A DNA stretch of 64,000 bases, taken from the NCBI GenBank assembly GCA_017562135.1, contig QEYB01001179.1:283001-347000 (forward strand). Reading direction: 5' to 3'. Position 1 is the stretch's first letter. Every line of letters begins with the position of its first letter. The stretch is from Dipylidium caninum (Eukaryota; Platyhelminthes; Cestoda; Cyclophyllidea; Dipylidiidae). Positions 61,777 to 64,000 of the stretch are shown piece after piece. The notes beneath the pieces were generated by a model. The model worked only from the letters and a program-made list of their open reading frames with translations, made no database searches and was not told the DNA's origin. A program made the position numbers and the translations under genes.

Positions 61777-62394
61777 AGTGAAGCGTTTTTTGCATACGGC
61801 GAAGCTGAAGTCTGGAGAGGCGTGTGTGTGGGCTGGGGGACGTGCGAAATTCCAACCAATTAAACGCAAGGGATCAAATAATTGAGAGGCAGTTCCGGTA
61901 AATCAGAGTTTGGGGACATTAATTGCAGTTTTATCTGTTTTGGTGTGCTTGCTCAAATAATTACATTGTAATGTATATACTACCATGTGTATACACAAAA
62001 ATAGAATTCAGTGCTGAAATCGCATAGATAACTTGATTTATCCAAAAAAATAATAAATCGCTTGTCGAAAGCTTTCAGAAATTGTGACAAACGACCCTAA
62101 GACCAGTTAATCAGAAAGAAGGCTGAAAAGTCCGTTTTGCCATTATAGCCGGAGAGCTCCACATCCGAACTTGTAGGTATGGTTTGTGATTTCGTCTGAT
62201 GCTGTGAACGTCCCCTGTTAATACTGACAATCACGTAGTCTAAATTTTGGTAGCCATAATTTTTCACTCTTGATATTAGTTTATTCTACCGCTCAAAAAC
62301 TATTGTACTAGAAAAACTCTGTCCACAAATCGCGCCCACGTTTACTTTTGGTTCCTAATAGTAATTGATTCTATATTTGCAGATTACTTCCACT
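61777..62394. other. Divergent intergenic region, ATG10 and bromodomain gene
   Basis: About 0.6 kb, AT-rich. A possible ATG10 5' exon may lie at the left end. A tttgcag acceptor-like site lies 12 bases before the bromodomain ATG at 62395. Confidence 0.45.
62382..62388 (+). promoter_or_regulatory. Possible 5' UTR or spliced-leader acceptor
   Basis: The sequence atatttgcag lies 12 nt before the ATG of the bromodomain gene. A splice acceptor so close to the start codon is typical either of a 5' UTR intron or of spliced-leader trans-splicing, which is known in flatworms. No leader sequence can be seen here to decide. Confidence 0.35.
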
Positions 62395-64000
62395 ATGTCG
62401 TCTGGCGATGTGAGTTTTGTTAGTCATAATCTCCCCTTGCTAGCGCCGTGAGTTCCGTTCCGAACAATCTTCCGGATCCCTAAGATTTAAAATCTCACTT
62501 TCGAAAAGGGAAATGGAGCACGAAGAACCGGAGGGTATGTTTTATGTTAAGTTTAAGGTCTTCAATATTTTCTTATCCCTAAATAAGATTTTTTAATTTC
62601 CTTAGGCTCTCCGAATGATTTACCCTTCAAGACAAGTTATTCCCTTTATGTCGTTTTGAGTGAAATACATCGACTTTGCGTAAAGCGCGACCATAAAGGC
62701 ATTTTTGCCCACCCAGTTACTGAAGATATCGCTCCAGACTACTTCTCCGTAAGTTCATGAGCAAACGTGGTTCTTTTTTCGCATTATTACATTGTTTCTG
62801 TTTTTTTTTTAAATTTCGTGGCATTGCTTTATGGATGCTTTTAGATAATCTCTAAGCCAATGGACCTTGGTACCATATATTCTCGACTTGAGTCGCGCAG
62901 TTATTATTCTACTGCTGGACAATATTTATCGGATCTTCGATTAATGTGTCAAAATGCAATGTGCTACAATCCTCCCGACACTATCTACTATCAAAAGGCC
63001 CGCAAAGTGTGTTTTTCTTAGTTCATATCCAAGTTTGAAATTCATTATGCATTTGTGTTCGCGCAGCCTAAATCGCTTGATGTTCGCAAAGGTCATTTTG
63101 GCATTTTCACTTTCTCAACCTCTGTATTCTATTAATATGTAAATGTTGGTGTCTTTTGAGGTTATTTTCTTGACACTGCTGGTTATATTCTTGTGTATTG
63201 GCGGCCCTCTGGTCTCTTTATTTACGTTGTATGTAGAAAATCTGACAAATTTTCGAAAGCCCCTTTTCGGGGGTTCTCCTTGTTTCCAACCCTGTATTTG
63301 TCGACCGTTTTTAGTTACTCGCTTTTGCGGAGAAACAGATGACACCGCATACCCTTCGTAAGCTCTCCGCTGAACTCCTCAAGATGTGTCGTCCCTTGAC
63401 TGACGAGGAAATCGGTGAGCAAATCAATGATCATCATAGACATCATCAGTCAATTTCGTGTCACAGCCAACCCCATGTTCAGGATAATCACAATAATTAC
63501 GGTGGACAAACGAGGTCTGTTGTGTTCTGCCCTAATGGGAAGGCTCTTACTCCCATTCTCCGTGCATTTTTGACGCAGTTCATGCTTTGAGTTTAGGTTA
63601 TTATCTGCCTAGTTCATTTTTCTATTTCATTTTACCTACGCTTCGTGTTTATGTTTTAAAAATAAATTGCCATGGTTACGGTCTACTTCCCTGTTAGGCG
63701 TACTTCCAGTCTTTAATATTTGTCTAGGCGCCAAGTTATGGTCTCACCCAACCTTCACCTGTCATTTCAGCATTTCAACGGCAACAGGAGGTATCTTTAC
63801 ACCACCGAAACTGCAGGAAGAAGAGGTGGAGGAGATAGTCGAAGATGAAGACACAGAGGAGGGGGAAGCGCAGAATGCATTGACCGGGGAACCTTCCTCC
63901 TCTTCCTCGATGTCTTCATTAAAGCGACACACATCATCCGCATCCATTACCTCCTCCAGTAAAATTCCTCGCTATGCCTGCAGCCCACCGGTTTTAGTTC
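62395..64000 (+). CDS. BRD7/BRD9-type bromodomain protein (3' truncated by window)
   Basis: Acetyl-lysine reader of the BRD7/BRD9 family, subunits of PBAF or ncBAF SWI/SNF complexes in other animals. Exons: 62395..62409 (15 nt, MSSGD), 62444..62534, 62606..62748, 62845..63006, 63315..63414 or longer, and an exon from 63771 to the window edge. Bromodomain motifs: FAHPVTEDIAPDYFSIISKP, MDLGTIYSRL, and LMCQNAMCYNPPDTIYY with the acetyl-lysine-binding Asn in CYNPPD, followed by QKARKLLAFAEKQM like BRD7/BRD9. Introns as short as 34 nt. Exons 1-5 agree in phase. The join to the last exon works only if exon 5 extends to about 63513 (donor gtctgt), not if it stops at the gtgagc at 63415. The last exon encodes an acidic run (KLQEEEVEEIVEDEDTEEGE) and then Ser-rich sequence. 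BRD7 and BRD9 cannot be separated on this fragment. Confidence 0.85.

Noticed and set aside
1..64000. Mobile elements, CRISPR, rRNA and tRNA genes
   Set aside because: No reverse transcriptase, transposase, repeat-spacer array, rRNA-like block or tRNA B-box pattern was seen by eye on either strand; a RepeatMasker or tRNAscan run would be needed to exclude diverged copies.

Overview
The window reads as nuclear DNA of a flatworm, most likely a parasitic platyhelminth such as a tapeworm or fluke. All recognisable genes are metazoan, intron-rich and single-copy. Many introns are only 29-46 nt long, a size class well known in flatworms, and microexons of 15-64 nt are common. No bacterial gene, CRISPR array, rRNA, tRNA or intact transposon was seen. 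The species call is inference.

Layout. (1) 3.4-23.0 kb, minus strand: a long gene of the actin-binding LIM (abLIM/UNC-115) type, with two LIM domains at 22.98-19.18 kb and a string of downstream exons whose splice phases mostly chain together. (2) 25.6-29.9 kb, plus strand: an NME8/TXNDC3 axonemal protein (thioredoxin plus three NDK-like domains and an acidic tail) in 11 exons. (3) 34.6-31.2 kb, minus strand: S-adenosylmethionine decarboxylase (AMD1) in at least ten small exons, invisible to a simple ORF scan. (4) 46.2-40.2 kb, minus strand: an ABCB6-type ABC half-transporter in 12 exons. (5) 48.7-51.4 kb, plus strand: an SGLT-type SLC5 sodium/sugar cotransporter in nine exons. (6) 55.9-58.9 kb, plus strand: an R7-family RGS protein (DEP, GGL, RGS), lacking its first exon(s). 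(7) 60.1-61.2 kb, plus strand: mitochondrial ribosomal protein uS11m (MRPS11). (8) 61.8-61.2 kb, minus strand: the autophagy E2-like enzyme ATG10, convergent with MRPS11 with a 41 bp gap. (9) 62.4-64.0 kb, plus strand: a BRD7/BRD9-type bromodomain protein running off the right edge.

These genes do not form an operon or shared pathway; this is an ordinary gene-dense animal locus. Gene-free stretches (23-25.6, 34.6-40.2, 46.2-48.7, 51.4-55.9 kb) are mostly AT-rich. The abLIM region is GC-richer, with a strikingly purine-rich plus strand.

Three otherwise intact genes (abLIM, NME8, ABCB6) each carry one single-base length change inside a short homopolymer that breaks a conserved frame. I read these as assembly indels, not pseudogenes; any automated gene model will be wrong at these points. 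I found no clear new multi-gene system. The most notable biology is the rebuilt AMD1, a thioredoxin-dead NME8 with a GC-AG micro-intron, an R7 RGS box interrupted by a long insert, and an abLIM gene that seems to lack LIM3-LIM4.
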